From assembly GCF_016741875.1 (NCBI RefSeq), contig NZ_JAERRF010000011.1, positions 62,001-126,000 on the forward strand: 64,000 bases of DNA, written 5' to 3'. This document shows, piece after piece, positions 24,612-33,666 of the stretch (its first letter is position 1; the number at the start of each line of letters is the position of its first letter). The notes under the pieces are model-generated. The model had not been told where the DNA came from and did not search any database. It saw only the letters and a list, made by a program, of their open reading frames with translations. The translations under genes and the position numbers were made by a program. Source of the DNA: Streptomyces coffeae. Lineage in GTDB: Bacteria > Actinomycetota > Actinomycetes > Streptomycetales > Streptomycetaceae.

Positions 24612-25538
24612 GTGACCCGCCCCGTGACCGCCCGCGTCCCCGCGAAGGTCAACGTCCAGCTCGCGGTCGGCGGCCTGCGCCCCGACGGCTTCCACGACCT
24701 GGCCAACGTCTTCCTGGCCGTGGGCCTCTACGACGAGGTCACCGCCACCCCCGCGGATTCCCTGCGGATCACCGTCTCCGGGGCCGACGCCGACCAGGTG
24801 CCGCCGGACCGCACCAACCTGGCCGCCCGGGCGGCGCTCGCCCTCGCCGGGCGGCACGGTGTCGACCCGGCCGTCCACCTCCACATCGCCAAGGACATCC
24901 CGGTCGCCGGGGGCATGGCGGGCGGCAGCGCGGATGCCGCCGGGGCGCTGCTCGCCTGTGACGCGCTGTGGGGCACCGGCAGCTCCCGCGAAGAGCTGCT
25001 GGCCCTGTGCGCGGAGCTGGGCAGCGACGTCCCGTTCAGCCTGGTCGGCGGCGCCGCGCTGGGCCGGGGGCGCGGTGAGCTGCTCGACCCCCTGGCGACC
25101 GGCGCCGCCTTCCACTGGGTGTTCGCGGTCGCCGACGGCGGACTGTCCACCCCCGCCGTCTACCGTGAGTGCGACCGGCTCCGCGAGGCGTCCGGCACCG
25201 GCGCCACCGTCGAGGACATTGCCGACCCCGAGCCCTCCCCGGCTCTCCTGGAGGCCCTGCGCACCGGGGACCCGGCCGCGCTCGCCGCCGCGGTCACCAA
25301 CGATCTCCAGCCCGCCGCGCTGTCCCTGCGCCCCTCGCTCGCCGAGACCCTGCGCGCCGGAGCGGACGCCGGAGCGCTGGCCTCCCTCGTCTCCGGCTCC
25401 GGCCCGACCTGCGCCTTCCTCGCCAAGGACACCGAAGCGGCGGAAGCCGTGGCCGCCGGGCTGGCCGCCTCCGGCACCTGCCGCGCGGTGCGGACGGCGT
25501 CCGGCCCGGCGCCCGGTGCGACGGTGCTGGCCGACTGA
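24612..25538 (+). CDS. ispE: 4-diphosphocytidyl-2-C-methyl-D-erythritol kinase
   Basis: GHMP kinase of 308 residues in the MEP isoprenoid pathway, phosphorylating CDP-ME. RVPAKVNVQLAVGG is motif 1 with the catalytic Lys, VAGGMAGGSADAAG (about residue 98) is the ATP-binding Gly/Ser loop, and SGSGPTCAFL (about 262) is motif 3. GTG 24612 follows GAGAGG by about 11 bases; an in-frame ATG at 24513 would add residues encoded by the leader. A 12-base palindrome ACGGTCGACCGT lies in the leader at 24538-24549. Confidence 0.93.
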   Translation: MTRPVTARVPAKVNVQLAVGGLRPDGFHDLANVFLAVGLYDEVTATPADSLRITVSGADADQVPPDRTNLAARAALALAGRHGVDPAVHLHIAKDIPVAGGMAGGSADAAGALLACDALWGTGSSREELLALCAELGSDVPFSLVGGAALGRGRGELLDPLATGAAFHWVFAVADGGLSTPAVYRECDRLREASGTGATVEDIADPEPSPALLEALRTGDPAALAAAVTNDLQPAALSLRPSLAETLRAGADAGALASLVSGSGPTCAFLAKDTEAAEAVAAGLAASGTCRAVRTASGPAPGATVLAD

Positions 25539-25598
25539 GCGGGCGGTCGCCCGTGGCGACTACCCTGGGACGTCGATCGATCCGCGTACAGGAGTGTG

Positions 25599-27416
25599 AT
25601 GGCCACCAACCTGGTCAACGTCGAAGCCGTCGGCAAGGTGTACGGCACCCGTGCACTGCTCGACGGCATCTCCCTCGGAGTCAACGAGGGCGACCGGATC
25701 GGCGTCGTCGGCCGCAACGGCGACGGCAAGACCACTCTCATCCGGATCCTCGCCAAACTGGAGCCCGCCGACACCGGACGGGTCACCCACGCCGGGGACC
25801 TGCGGCTCGGTGTGCTCACCCAGCACGACTCGCTCGACCCCGCGGCCACCGTCCGCCATGAGGTGATCGGCGATCTCGCCGACCACGAGTGGGCGGGCGA
25901 CGCCCGGATCCGGGATGTGCTCACCGGGCTGTTCGGCGGGCTGGATCTACCCGCCTTCCCGCAGGGCCTGGACACCGTCATCGGCCCGCTCTCCGGCGGT
26001 GAGCGCCGCCGGATCGCGCTGGCCAAACTCCTCATCGCCGAACAGGGCATGATCGTCCTGGACGAGCCCACCAACCACCTCGACGTCGAGGGGATCTCCT
26101 GGCTGGCCGGTCATCTGCGGGCCCGCCGCTCGGCGTTGGTGGTCGTCACCCACGACCGCTGGTTCCTCGACCAGGTCTGCACCCGGATGTGGGACGTCCA
26201 GCGCGGTGTGGTCCACGAGTACGAGGGCGGCTACAGCGACTACGTCTTCGCCCGTGCCGAACGGGAGCGCATCGCCGCCACCGAGGAGGCCAAGCGGCAG
26301 AACCTGATGCGCAAGGAGCTGGCCTGGCTGCGCCGCGGCGCCCCGGCCCGCACCAGCAAGCCGCGCTTCCGGATCGAGGCGGCCAACGCGCTGATCGCCG
26401 ATGTGCCGCCGCCGCGCGACAGCGCCGAGCTGATGAAGTTCGCCAACTCCCGCCTCGGCAAGTCCGTCTTCGACCTGGAGGACGTGACCGTCACCGCCGG
26501 GCCCAAGGTGCTGCTGCGCCATCTGACCTGGCAGTTGGGGCCGGGCGACCGGATCGGCCTGGTGGGCGTGAACGGCGCGGGCAAGACCTCGCTGCTGCGC
26601 GCCCTGGCCGAGGCGGCCCGTACCGAGGGGGAGACCCAGCCCGAGGCGGGCCGGATCGCGGTCGGCAAAACCGTCAAACTGGCCTACCTCTCCCAGGAAG
26701 TGGCCGAACTCGGCCCGGACGTGCGGGTCCTGGAGGCCGTCGAGCAGGTGCGGCAGCGGGTGGACCTCGGCAAGGGGCGGGAGATGACCGCCTCCCAGCT
26801 GTGCGAGAAGTTCGGCTTCACCAAGGAGAAGCAGTGGACTCCGGTCGGTGATCTGTCCGGTGGCGAGCGACGCCGTCTCCAGATCCTGCGGCTGCTGATG
26901 GACGAGCCCAATGTGCTCTTCCTCGACGAGCCCACCAACGACCTGGACATCGAGACCCTGACCCAGCTGGAGGACCTGCTCGACGGCTGGCCCGGATCGC
27001 TGGTGGTCATCAGCCACGACCGCTACTTCATCGAGCGCACCACCGACCGGGTGCTGGCGTTGCTGGGCGACGCCACCCTGCGGATGCTGCCGCGCGGTGT
27101 GGACGAGTACCTGGAGCGGCGGCAGCGCGTCCTGGCCGCCGCTGCCCCGGCCGCGCCCGCCCGGCAGAAGGCGGCCGAACAGCCCGCGGGCGGCCGTCCG
27201 TCCGCCGCCGAGCAGCGTGCCGCCAAGAAGGAGCTGCAACGGATCGAACGGCGTCTGGACCGCATCAGCGAGCAGGAGTCCACCCTGCACGATGACATCG
27301 CCCAGAACGCCACGGACTTCACGAAGGTGGCCGAACTCGACGCCCGGCTGCGGGAGCTGACGGGGGAGCGCGAGGAGCTGGAAACCCGCTGGCTGGAGCT
27401 GGCCGAGGACGTCTGA
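25599..27416 (+). CDS. ABC-F family ATPase (Uup-like)
   Basis: Cytoplasmic protein of 605 residues with two ABC domains and no membrane part, of the class that binds ribosomes or DNA junctions. First domain: Walker A GRNGDGKTT, LSGGERRRIALAKLL and VLDEPTNHLD. Second: GVNGAGKTS, LSGGERRRLQILRLL and FLDEPTNDLD. A charged linker with AERERIAATEEAKRQ lies between them. The C-terminal 90 residues form a coiled coil (KKELQRIERRLDRISEQES), which favours Uup over EttA. ATG 25599 directly follows an in-frame GTG at 25596. Confidence 0.92.
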   Translation: MATNLVNVEAVGKVYGTRALLDGISLGVNEGDRIGVVGRNGDGKTTLIRILAKLEPADTGRVTHAGDLRLGVLTQHDSLDPAATVRHEVIGDLADHEWAGDARIRDVLTGLFGGLDLPAFPQGLDTVIGPLSGGERRRIALAKLLIAEQGMIVLDEPTNHLDVEGISWLAGHLRARRSALVVVTHDRWFLDQVCTRMWDVQRGVVHEYEGGYSDYVFARAERERIAATEEAKRQNLMRKELAWLRRGAPARTSKPRFRIEAANALIADVPPPRDSAELMKFANSRLGKSVFDLEDVTVTAGPKVLLRHLTWQLGPGDRIGLVGVNGAGKTSLLRALAEAARTEGETQPEAGRIAVGKTVKLAYLSQEVAELGPDVRVLEAVEQVRQRVDLGKGREMTASQLCEKFGFTKEKQWTPVGDLSGGERRRLQILRLLMDEPNVLFLDEPTNDLDIETLTQLEDLLDGWPGSLVVISHDRYFIERTTDRVLALLGDATLRMLPRGVDEYLERRQRVLAAAAPAAPARQKAAEQPAGGRPSAAEQRAAKKELQRIERRLDRISEQESTLHDDIAQNATDFTKVAELDARLRELTGEREELETRWLELAEDV

Positions 27417-27649
27417 CGGACGGCGCGACGCGTGTCCCGCAACGGTCCCGTCACGGGCTGGTCTCAGCTGTTCGATGAGGTGGAGACCGGCCCGGGTCAT
27501 GTCGGCGTCGGGTGATACAAAGAACTCCCGCCTGCCTGCCGTTCACTGGCGGGTCTCATGTCCGATTCGCTCCTTCCTGGAGGGCTTTGACCTCCGGGAT
27601 CGCGGGGGAGGCCGGTCGGACTCTGGGTCCCGCGTAAGAAGGATTCCGC

Positions 27650-29470
27650 ATGTCACAGCCGCCTCCGCCGCCCAACCAGCCGCCGCAGGGCGGCTTTGGC
27701 GCGCCGCAGAACCCCGGTTACGGCTACCCGCAGCAGCCGCCCGCCGCGCCCCAGCAGGGCCATGGCGCGCCGCAGGCACCGGGCCAGCCGCCGCAGGGCC
27801 CGCCTCCGCCTCCGCCGGTGTCTCCGCCGGCCGCGCCGCAGACGCCTCCGCAGGGCGCCGGCGGTTATGGCTACCCGGGCCCGGGGCAGTCGGTGCACGC
27901 TCAGCCGACCCAGGTGGGCATGGCCTCGCCGTTCCCGTCCGGCCAGCAGCCGTTCCAGCCCGGTCAACAGCAGTACGGCTACCCGCCTCAGGGCCAGTAC
28001 CCCGGTGCGCCGGCGCCGGGCCCCGGCGGTGGCGGCTCCCGCCAGTCCAAGCAGCGCCTGATGATCATCGTGGCGGCCGTGGTCGCGGTCGCGCTGGTCA
28101 TCGGCGGCGGCATCTGGTTCGCCACCAAGGACAAGGGTGACAACCAGGCCAAGGACGACGACAAGAAGAGCAGCCAGGGCAGTTCGAGCGGCAGTGACGG
28201 CGGCTCCTCGGGCGGGTTCGAGAAGAAGCCCGCGCCGAAGGCGGTCGACGCCAAGCTGCTCAACAAGGTCCCGATGCCCACGGTCAAGGACCATGTCACG
28301 GTCAAGGGCAGTTGGGTCACGGACGACACCTTTGTGAAGGTCGGTGCCTTCGAGGTCGTCGGCTACCCGCTGGACGGCGGCAAGCCGAAGTGGGAGATAC
28401 CGCTGAGCGGTGCGGTGTGCTGGCCCTCGGACCACGTCACCGAGGACGGCTTGACCGCGGTGGTCTACCAGGACGCCAAGCCCTCCAAGAAGGACAAGTA
28501 CGGAGGCGACTGCAACCAGGTCGGACTGCTCGACCTCAAGCAGGGCAAGTTGCGCTGGCACAAGAGCGTCGAGGGCGACTACAACAAGATGGACTTCGAA
28601 GAGGTGACCATCGGCGGCGGCACGGTGGCCGCGGGCGGATTCGACGGCGGGGTGGCCTGGTCCCTCGACGGCAAGCAGCTGTGGAAGCCCACGGAGAGCG
28701 ACGAGTGCGAGGACTCCGGCTACGGGGGTGGCGAGAAGCTGGTCGCCGTGCGCAAGTGCGGTGACTACAACAACGAGCGGGTCGAGGTCCAGTCGCTGAA
28801 CCCGAAGACGGGCGCGGTGAAGTCGACGTACAAGGTCTCCCCCGGTATCGAGTACGTGCATGTCGTCTCCACCGCCCCGCTGGTGATCGGTCTGGACGCG
28901 GGGGACGACACCGGCAACTCGGTCTCCGACTTCCTGGCGATCGACGACAGCGGCAAGGCCGGTCAGGTCCGTGGCAAGATCAGCACGGACAACGGCAAGT
29001 ACGACCCCGAGTGCGACTCCAGCAATGTCGAGGGCTGCCGGAAGATCGCCATCAGCAAGGCGACGGACACTCTCTTCATGCCGTCGGAGGCCCGCAGCTT
29101 CAGTTCCGATGGCCCCCGTAACGAGGTCGTCGCCTTCAGCATGAAGACCGGCAAGGCGATCGGGAAGGTCGACGGTGTCGACAAGGCCGCGATGACGCCG
29201 CTCGGCACCGACAAGGACGGCTATGTGATCGCGTACCAGGACGGCGGCTACTCCCGGGGTGGCGCGGTCTGGCGGATCGACCCCAAGTCGTACGAGAAGG
29301 ACAAGCTGCTCCAGAACCCCACCGAGTCCGCCGAGACGGAGTCGGACTTCAGCGTCGACTCCGCGGAGTTCCTCTTCGACGGTGAGCGGCTCTACATCTC
29401 CGATACCTACGCCAGGAAGCCCTCGAGCTACGACAACGGCCCCCTGAGCGTGGTCTTCGGCGCGAGCTGA
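27650..29470 (+). CDS. Membrane-anchored beta-propeller protein with Pro/Gln-rich cytoplasmic tail
   Basis: Protein of 606 residues. Residues 1-125 are Pro/Gln/Gly-rich, with repeated YGYPQQ/YGYPPQ motifs. One transmembrane helix (LMIIVAAVVAVALVIGGGIW, about 138-157) is followed by a charged Ser/Gly/Lys linker and an external domain of about 420 residues that looks like a PQQ/WD-type propeller (TVAAGGFDGGVAWSLDGKQLW is a typical blade). It is probably an exported sensor or scaffold; no catalytic site is visible. AAGGA precedes the ATG. The 233-base gap upstream holds only a weak GGAGG/CCTCC repeat near 27579. Confidence 0.82.
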   Translation: MSQPPPPPNQPPQGGFGAPQNPGYGYPQQPPAAPQQGHGAPQAPGQPPQGPPPPPPVSPPAAPQTPPQGAGGYGYPGPGQSVHAQPTQVGMASPFPSGQQPFQPGQQQYGYPPQGQYPGAPAPGPGGGGSRQSKQRLMIIVAAVVAVALVIGGGIWFATKDKGDNQAKDDDKKSSQGSSSGSDGGSSGGFEKKPAPKAVDAKLLNKVPMPTVKDHVTVKGSWVTDDTFVKVGAFEVVGYPLDGGKPKWEIPLSGAVCWPSDHVTEDGLTAVVYQDAKPSKKDKYGGDCNQVGLLDLKQGKLRWHKSVEGDYNKMDFEEVTIGGGTVAAGGFDGGVAWSLDGKQLWKPTESDECEDSGYGGGEKLVAVRKCGDYNNERVEVQSLNPKTGAVKSTYKVSPGIEYVHVVSTAPLVIGLDAGDDTGNSVSDFLAIDDSGKAGQVRGKISTDNGKYDPECDSSNVEGCRKIAISKATDTLFMPSEARSFSSDGPRNEVVAFSMKTGKAIGKVDGVDKAAMTPLGTDKDGYVIAYQDGGYSRGGAVWRIDPKSYEKDKLLQNPTESAETESDFSVDSAEFLFDGERLYISDTYARKPSSYDNGPLSVVFGAS

Positions 29471-29491
29471 CCCGCGGCCCGGCACACCTCC

Positions 29492-29530
29492 GGCGGCCCC
29501 GCCCGTACCCACCGTACGGGCGGGGCCGCC
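29492..29530 (+). terminator. Terminator after the beta-propeller gene
   Basis: Perfect 17-bp stem (29492-29508 with 29514-29530), 5-base loop. No T run, but very stable and directly downstream of the stop codon. Confidence 0.8.
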
Positions 29531-29691
29531 GTCGTATGCGCCGGCTTATGCGCCCCGGCGCATGAACCGCTGGCATCGGTCGGATTCGGACGCCGACCGG
29601 ATGTCAAGTAGGCACGAATGGCCGGGATTTCGGCATTCCGGGGGGCTTCTTCCCGGTAGGGGGCGCGCGACGTCGAACAAGCGTGTAGCTT

Positions 29692-29712
29692 CCCCCCTGG
29701 GCGAATGGGGGG
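29692..29712 (+). promoter_or_regulatory. Hairpin masking the ribosome site of the aspartate-less regulator
   Basis: CCCCCC (29692-29697) can pair with GGGGGG (29707-29712), the core of the Shine-Dalgarno sequence before ATG 29718, with a 9-base loop. Translation would need this stem to open. Seen as sequence complementarity only. Confidence 0.4.
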
Positions 29713-29717
29713 AGCTC

Positions 29718-30419
29718 ATGGGCGTGCGACTCATGGTGGTCGACGATCACCGTCTGCTCGCGGAGGCGCTCGCCTCGGCGTTGAAGCTGCGCGGGCACCG
29801 GGTGCTCGCCGCGGCCGCGCCGAGCGCGGGGGCGGCGGAGCTGGTGGTGAGCCGGGCACCGGAGGTGTGTCTGCTGGGCACGGCGACACCGGCCGAGCCG
29901 GGGGTGTTCGATCCGGTGGTGCGGATCAAGAAGGAGCGGCCGCAGGTCGCGGTGGTGGTGCTCGGCCCGGTGCCGAGCCCGCGCGGCATAGCGTCCGCGT
30001 TCGCGGCCGGGGCGTCCGGCTATGTGCGCCACGACGAGCGGATCGAGGGCGTGGAGCGCGCCATGATGAAGGCGCGGGCCGGAGAGGCGGCGGTGGCGCC
30101 ACAGCTGTTGCAGGGGGCGTTCGCGGAGTTGCTGAACCCCGCGGCCCAGCCCGACGACGAGGGCGCACGGCTGCTGCGGATGCTCACCCCGCGCGAGGTG
30201 GAGGTCCTGGTGCGGGTCGCGGAGGGCGAGGACACCCGGCTGATCGCGGCCGGGATGGGTATCGCGCCCAGTACCGCCCGCACCCATGTGCAGCGGGTGC
30301 TGATGAAGCTGGGCGTCGGATCGCGGCTGGAGGCGGCCGCGTTGGCGGCGCGTACGGGACTGCTGGAGCGGGCGGCGGCGCACCGGGCGTCGCCGCCCGC
30401 CGCGTCGCCGCCCGCCTGA
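29718..30419 (+). CDS. LuxR-type response regulator with a degenerate (aspartate-less) receiver
   Basis: Protein of 233 residues. The receiver keeps Asp9-Asp10 (VVDDHR), but the phospho-acceptor position is Gly54 in CLLGTATP, and the conserved Lys is His105 in GYVRHDE. Phosphorylation in the usual way is therefore unlikely. The C-terminal LuxR helix-turn-helix (about 155-215: LTPREVEVLVRVAEGEDTRL and STARTHVQRVLMKLGV) is intact. It probably binds DNA constitutively or responds to a ligand or partner. ATG 29718 has GGGGGGAG upstream. The 3' end is only 4 bases from a convergent gene; a 6-bp stem overlaps both stops. Confidence 0.88.
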   Translation: MGVRLMVVDDHRLLAEALASALKLRGHRVLAAAAPSAGAAELVVSRAPEVCLLGTATPAEPGVFDPVVRIKKERPQVAVVVLGPVPSPRGIASAFAAGASGYVRHDERIEGVERAMMKARAGEAAVAPQLLQGAFAELLNPAAQPDDEGARLLRMLTPREVEVLVRVAEGEDTRLIAAGMGIAPSTARTHVQRVLMKLGVGSRLEAAALAARTGLLERAAAHRASPPAASPPA

Positions 30420-30423
30420 AGCG

Positions 30424-30747
30424 TCAGGCCGCTTCGTCCTCGGGCCGGGCCGGACCCGGCGGCGGCTCGGGGGCGGGCTCCGGGGCGATCGCGGGCCGCC
30501 GCCACATCCAGAGCAGAAACAGCAGCCCGACGACCAGCATCGACAGGCCGGTCCACAGGTTGATGTTGATGTTCTGGGCCTTCTTCAGATCCGCGTCGGA
30601 GGCGGTGAACCCGGCGATCGTCACGATGATCCCGTAGATCACGAACAGACCGCCGATGATCCGCCGGACGTCGAACAGCCGGGCCGCGGTCGCCGACTTC
30701 TGCTCCAGTTCCTCGACCTGGTGCTGGTACTCGTACTCGTCGCTCAT
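30424..30747 (-). CDS. Small two-helix membrane protein next to the symporter
   Basis: A 107-residue protein with a charged, Glu/Gln-rich N-terminus (about 1-25), two hydrophobic helices (about 30-48 and 64-83), and a Pro/Glu-rich tail. No named family recognised with certainty. The start lies 25 bases after the stop of the symporter gene on the same strand, so the two form an operon, and it is plausibly an accessory subunit of the transporter. Confidence 0.8.
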   Translation of the reverse strand: MSDEYEYQHQVEELEQKSATAARLFDVRRIIGGLFVIYGIIVTIAGFTASDADLKKAQNININLWTGLSMLVVGLLFLLWMWRRPAIAPEPAPEPPPGPARPEDEAA

Positions 30748-30772
30748 GGCACGAACTCCTTTCCGGCCGGCG

Positions 30773-32443
30773 TCACAGGGAGAACGGGACGTAGCACAGG
30801 GCCGCGAGGATGATCGCGCCCCAGCCCAGCAGGGCGGGCTTGCGGTACCAGGCCTCGTCGCCCGCGGCCGGGGGCTCGGCCATCCCGGGCGAGGTGGTGC
30901 CGTAGACCAGTCCGGCCAGCGACTCCACCGGCTTGGGCGTGGTGAACAGCGAGACCCCGCCCATCACCACACCGCCGACGACAAACGCCACGATGGCGGA
31001 GACGAAGTTGGCGCCCTGGTCGCTGGGGATCGCGATGACGCCCTGCTTGTAGAACCAGAAATAGTTGATCATCGCTGCCACGGTGCCGCTGAGCAGCCCC
31101 CAGAACCCGGCGGCGGCGGTGGCCCGCTTCCAGAACATGCCGATGATGAAGACGCAGAACAGCGGCACGTTGAAGAAGGAGAACAGGGTCTGGAGATAGT
31201 TCATGATGTTGCTGAACGAGGAGGCGATGAACGCCGTCCCCATGCCGAACAGCACCCCGATGGCGGTGACCACCCGCCCGGTCAGCAGGTAGTACTCGTC
31301 GGGGCGGTCCTTGCGGATGTAGGCGCCCCAGATGTCGTTGGTGAACACCGTGTTGAACGCCGAGACATTGGCCGCCATGCCCGCCATGAAGGCGGCCAGC
31401 AGACCGGTCACCGCCAGGCCCAGCACCCCGTTGGGCAGCAGATCGCGCATGAGCAGCGGGATCGCGTCGTTGTACTGCAACCCGCTCTTCTCACTGCCGA
31501 TGCCCGGTTCGAGGACCAGGGCGATCAGTCCGGGGACCACCACGATCAGCGGGATGAACATCTTGGGGAACGCGGCGATCAGCGGGGTGCGCTGGGCGGC
31601 CGAGAGGTTCTTGGCCGACAGGGCGCGCTGCACCTCGGCGAAGTTGGTCGTCCAGTAGCCGAAGCTCAGACAGAAGCCCAGACCCAGCACGATGGTCAGC
31701 CAGTTGGCGCCCAGCGGGTTGGCGGAGCCGATGCCGGTGCCGCCCCAGGCCGAGGTGAAGTCGGGTCCGTGGGAGCTCTCGAGGGAGTCCTTCAGTCCGC
31801 CCCAGCCGCCGACCCGCTTGAGGCCGACGACGGTCAGCGGGATGAGGGCGGCGAGGATGACGAAGAACTGGAGCACCTCGTTGTAGATCGCCGAGGAGAG
31901 GCCGCCCAGGGTGATGTAGGCCAGCACGAAGAGGCCCGCGACGACGATGGCCACCCACTGCGGCCAGCCCAGCAGAGCCTCCACCACGATCGCCATCGCG
32001 TACAGGTTGACACCCGCGATCAGCACGGACGCCACGGAGAAGATCACCGAGCTGAGCAGATGCGAGGACTGCCCGTAGCGGTGCAGCAGGAACTCGGGGA
32101 CGGACCGCACCTTCGACCCGTAGTAGAAGGGCATCATCACCAAGCCGAGGAAGACCATGGCCGGGATGGCGCCCACCCAGTACCAGTGCACGGTGTAGAC
32201 GCCGTACTGCGCGCCGTTGGCCGCCATGCCCAGGATCTCCAGGGCGCCGAGGTTGGCGGCGACGAAGGCGAGTCCGGTGACCCAGGCGGGCAGCGACCGC
32301 CCGGAGAGGAAGAAGTCGAGGCTGGTCTTCACGCTCCGTCTGGCAGCGAACCCGACGCCGAGGACCACCGCGAAGTAGAGGATGAGGATCGTGTAGTCGA
32401 GTGCGTTGGTGGGGAGCCGTAGCCCCTCGGCCAGATAGTGCAT
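30773..32443 (-). CDS. Sodium:solute symporter, probably for galactose or another sugar
   Basis: SSS-family transporter of 556 residues with about 14 hydrophobic helices. Typical segments are DFFLSGRSLPAWVTGLAFVAANLGALEILG in the first helices (split around the family Gly-Arg-Ser motif) and LGGLSSAIYNEVLQFF near residue 180, as in SGLT-like carriers. It is divergent from galTEK, which suggests galactose uptake. I chose ATG 32443, giving the family-typical N-terminus; ATG 32467 is also in frame, and neither has a strong ribosome site. Confidence 0.88.
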   Translation of the reverse strand: MHYLAEGLRLPTNALDYTILILYFAVVLGVGFAARRSVKTSLDFFLSGRSLPAWVTGLAFVAANLGALEILGMAANGAQYGVYTVHWYWVGAIPAMVFLGLVMMPFYYGSKVRSVPEFLLHRYGQSSHLLSSVIFSVASVLIAGVNLYAMAIVVEALLGWPQWVAIVVAGLFVLAYITLGGLSSAIYNEVLQFFVILAALIPLTVVGLKRVGGWGGLKDSLESSHGPDFTSAWGGTGIGSANPLGANWLTIVLGLGFCLSFGYWTTNFAEVQRALSAKNLSAAQRTPLIAAFPKMFIPLIVVVPGLIALVLEPGIGSEKSGLQYNDAIPLLMRDLLPNGVLGLAVTGLLAAFMAGMAANVSAFNTVFTNDIWGAYIRKDRPDEYYLLTGRVVTAIGVLFGMGTAFIASSFSNIMNYLQTLFSFFNVPLFCVFIIGMFWKRATAAAGFWGLLSGTVAAMINYFWFYKQGVIAIPSDQGANFVSAIVAFVVGGVVMGGVSLFTTPKPVESLAGLVYGTTSPGMAEPPAAGDEAWYRKPALLGWGAIILAALCYVPFSL

Positions 32444-32546
32444 GTGACTCGCTTCATCTCGCTTCATTGCGTGAACGGAATGCACCACAAACGTGCGGTG
32501 AAGGTATCCGAATTCTCCGGCTTTGTCCGAGCACCTCCACTCTCCA

Positions 32547-32605
32547 TTGACGTCGCTGTGCGCTTGTGGTTCATTATGTTTAGTTGTGTTGAGTGAAAAT
32601 GGCAA
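32547..32605. promoter_or_regulatory. Divergent promoter region of galTEK and the symporter
   Basis: For galT: TTGACG (32547-32552) and CATTAT (32572-32577), 19-base spacer. On the other strand, for the symporter: TTGCCA (32605-32600), 17 bases, TAAACA (32582-32577). The two -10 regions face each other, and the A/T-rich core has two TTGTG direct repeats (about 32564 and 32585). In related streptomycetes galP1 is galactose-inducible; a shared repressor site here is an inference. Confidence 0.5.
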
Positions 32606-32622
32606 GGTGAGGAGCCGGCGGA

Positions 32623-33666
32623 GTGAAGAAGACGGCGACGCTGCTCGCGGACGGACGCGAGCTCATCTACTACGACGCGCACGGTGACGCGGTGCGCGAC
32701 GCCGTCGACCTGCGGCCGCTGGACCCCATCACCACCCGCTCCGAGATCCGCCATGACCCGCTGCTCGACGAGGACGTGGCCATCGCCTCGCACCGCCAGG
32801 GGCGCACCTACCATCCGCCCGCCGACGAGTGCCCGCTGTGCCCCTCCCGGGGCGGGCGGCGGAGCGAGATCCCCGCGCCCGACTACGACGTGGTGGTCTT
32901 CGAGAACCGCTTCCCGTCGCTGGCGGGGGAGTCCGGCCGGTGCGAAGTGGTCTGCTTCACCTCGGACCACGACGCCTCCTTCGCCGATCTGTCCGTCGAG
33001 CGCGCCGCCCTGGTGCTCGACGTCTGGGCCGACCGCACCGCCGAGCTGGCCCAACTCCCCGCCGTCGAGCAGGTCTTCTGCTTCGAGAACCGCGGCAGGG
33101 AGATCGGCGTCACCCTCGGCCATCCGCACGGTCAGATCTACGGGTATCCCTTTGTGACCCCGCGTACCCGTCGGATGCTGGATTCCGTCGCCGCTCACCG
33201 TGAGCGGACCGGTCGGAATCTGTTCGACGATGTGCTGGCCGAGGAGCTGGCTCACGGAGAGCGGGTGGTGCTGGACGGCGAGCACTGGACCGCCTTCGTC
33301 CCCTACGCCGCCCACTGGCCGTACGAGGTGCACCTCTACCCGAAGCGGCGGGTTCCGGACCTCACCGAGCTGGACGACGCCGCACACAAAGAGTTTCCAC
33401 AGGTGTATCTGGAACTCTTGCAGCGCTTCGACCGGATCTTCGGGGAGGGGGAGCCGTCCACGCCGTACATCGCCGCCTGGCACCAGGCGCCGTTCAGTGC
33501 GGCGGACCGGCGGGATTTCGCTCTGCACCTCGAGCTTTTCACCATTCGCCGCACTTCCGGCAAGCTGAAGTTTCTCGCGGGTTCCGAATCCGGCATGAAT
33601 GTGTTCATCAATGATGTGCCGCCGGAGGCCGCGGCCGAGCGACTGCGAGAGGTAGCGAAGAAGTGA
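32623..33666 (+). CDS. galT: Galactose-1-phosphate uridylyltransferase
   Basis: Leloir-pathway enzyme, 347 residues, swapping UMP between UDP-glucose and galactose-1-phosphate. The HIT-type active site HPHGQIYGYP (about residue 167) holds the nucleophilic His, and DECPLCPSR near 70 supplies two zinc-ligand cysteines. GTG 32623 follows GAGGAG. The stop overlaps the galE start (GTGA), so galT, galE and galK are translated in a coupled series from one promoter. Confidence 0.95.
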   Translation: MKKTATLLADGRELIYYDAHGDAVRDAVDLRPLDPITTRSEIRHDPLLDEDVAIASHRQGRTYHPPADECPLCPSRGGRRSEIPAPDYDVVVFENRFPSLAGESGRCEVVCFTSDHDASFADLSVERAALVLDVWADRTAELAQLPAVEQVFCFENRGREIGVTLGHPHGQIYGYPFVTPRTRRMLDSVAAHRERTGRNLFDDVLAEELAHGERVVLDGEHWTAFVPYAAHWPYEVHLYPKRRVPDLTELDDAAHKEFPQVYLELLQRFDRIFGEGEPSTPYIAAWHQAPFSAADRRDFALHLELFTIRRTSGKLKFLAGSESGMNVFINDVPPEAAAERLREVAKK

